From: Chrysomallon squamiferum
Taxonomy: Eukaryota > Mollusca > Gastropoda > Neomphalida > Peltospiridae
Length of the DNA: 30,000 bases
NCBI GenBank assembly: GCA_012295275.1
Contig: CM022672.1
Location: 17,439,894-17,469,893, forward strand
Reading direction: 5' to 3'
The notes under the pieces were generated by a model. That model was not told the DNA's origin, did not search any database, and saw only the letters and a list, made by a program, of their open reading frames with translations. This document shows positions 29,951-30,000 of this stretch, in pieces (the first letter of the stretch is position 1; the number at the start of each line of letters is the position of its first letter). A program made the position numbers and the translations under genes.

Positions 29951-30000
29951 CATATAGAGAGATACGTAGATAGATAGATAGTAGATATGTAGATAAATAA
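29901..30000. repeat. (TATG)n-(GATA)n microsatellite, cut by window edge
   Basis: A few ATGT units are followed by clean GATA units (about 29915-29949) and degenerate AGATA/GTAGATA units running to the end of the window, so the true end is not visible. Confidence 0.93.

Overview
This window looks like non-coding DNA from a large, AT-rich animal genome. I could not identify any complete gene, tRNA, rRNA or intact transposon. The dense mix of long mono-, di-, tri- and tetranucleotide microsatellites, with islands of higher-complexity, CpG-containing sequence between them, resembles intergenic or intronic DNA of a coleoid cephalopod such as an octopus. That assignment is by resemblance only. No prokaryotic gene organisation is present: there are no long non-repetitive ORFs, no operons and no ribosome-binding-site pattern. 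The longest ORFs lie in microsatellites (runs of Leu/Tyr/Ile from ATT, Tyr/Met/Cys/Val from TATG, Arg/Glu from GA) and are not genes.

Layout. 1-2.4 kb: GT, TATG, ATAC and TA arrays; the TATG (640-930) and ATAC (1577-1770) arrays are opposite strands of one motif and could fold together. 2.4-4.0 kb: AT-rich sequence with a decayed coding-like patch at 3188-3525. 4.04-4.33 kb: AAT/AGT array. 4.4-7.4 kb: mostly featureless, with a GC-richer patch at 5093-5373. 7.49-7.59 kb: a 26-bp minisatellite carrying bZIP-like and forkhead-like motifs. 8.0-8.63 kb: a hammerhead-like core remnant, a nested inverted repeat and a short ORF ending at a donor-like site. 9.4-16 kb: AT-rich, with scattered microsatellites, a degenerate 35-bp TTAATTA repeat (13.3-13.45 kb) and poly-T tracts. 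16.1-16.45 kb: compound AGAC/GA array. 17-20.6 kb: A/T-rich repeats around a CpG-containing island (18.0-18.7 kb) with a perfect TGACGTCA. 20.7-21.77 kb: a hierarchical AGT-rich minisatellite containing two near-identical copies of about 388 bp. 21.77-23.2 kb: AAAC/AAAT, TGTA, TA and GA arrays around a coding-like patch. 23.4-28.4 kb: higher-complexity islands with possible exons or conserved non-coding elements, including a 27-bp palindrome at 26413-26439 and an ORF with a signal-peptide-like start at 28178. 28.4-30 kb: AT-rich, ending in a GATA array cut by the window edge.

No group of genes acting together can be described. The most useful observations are structural: the 388-bp duplication, the motif-bearing minisatellites, several palindromes unlikely to arise by chance, and a few short open frames bordered by splice-like signals. 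The open-frame candidates all carry low confidence because no homology search or transcript data were available.
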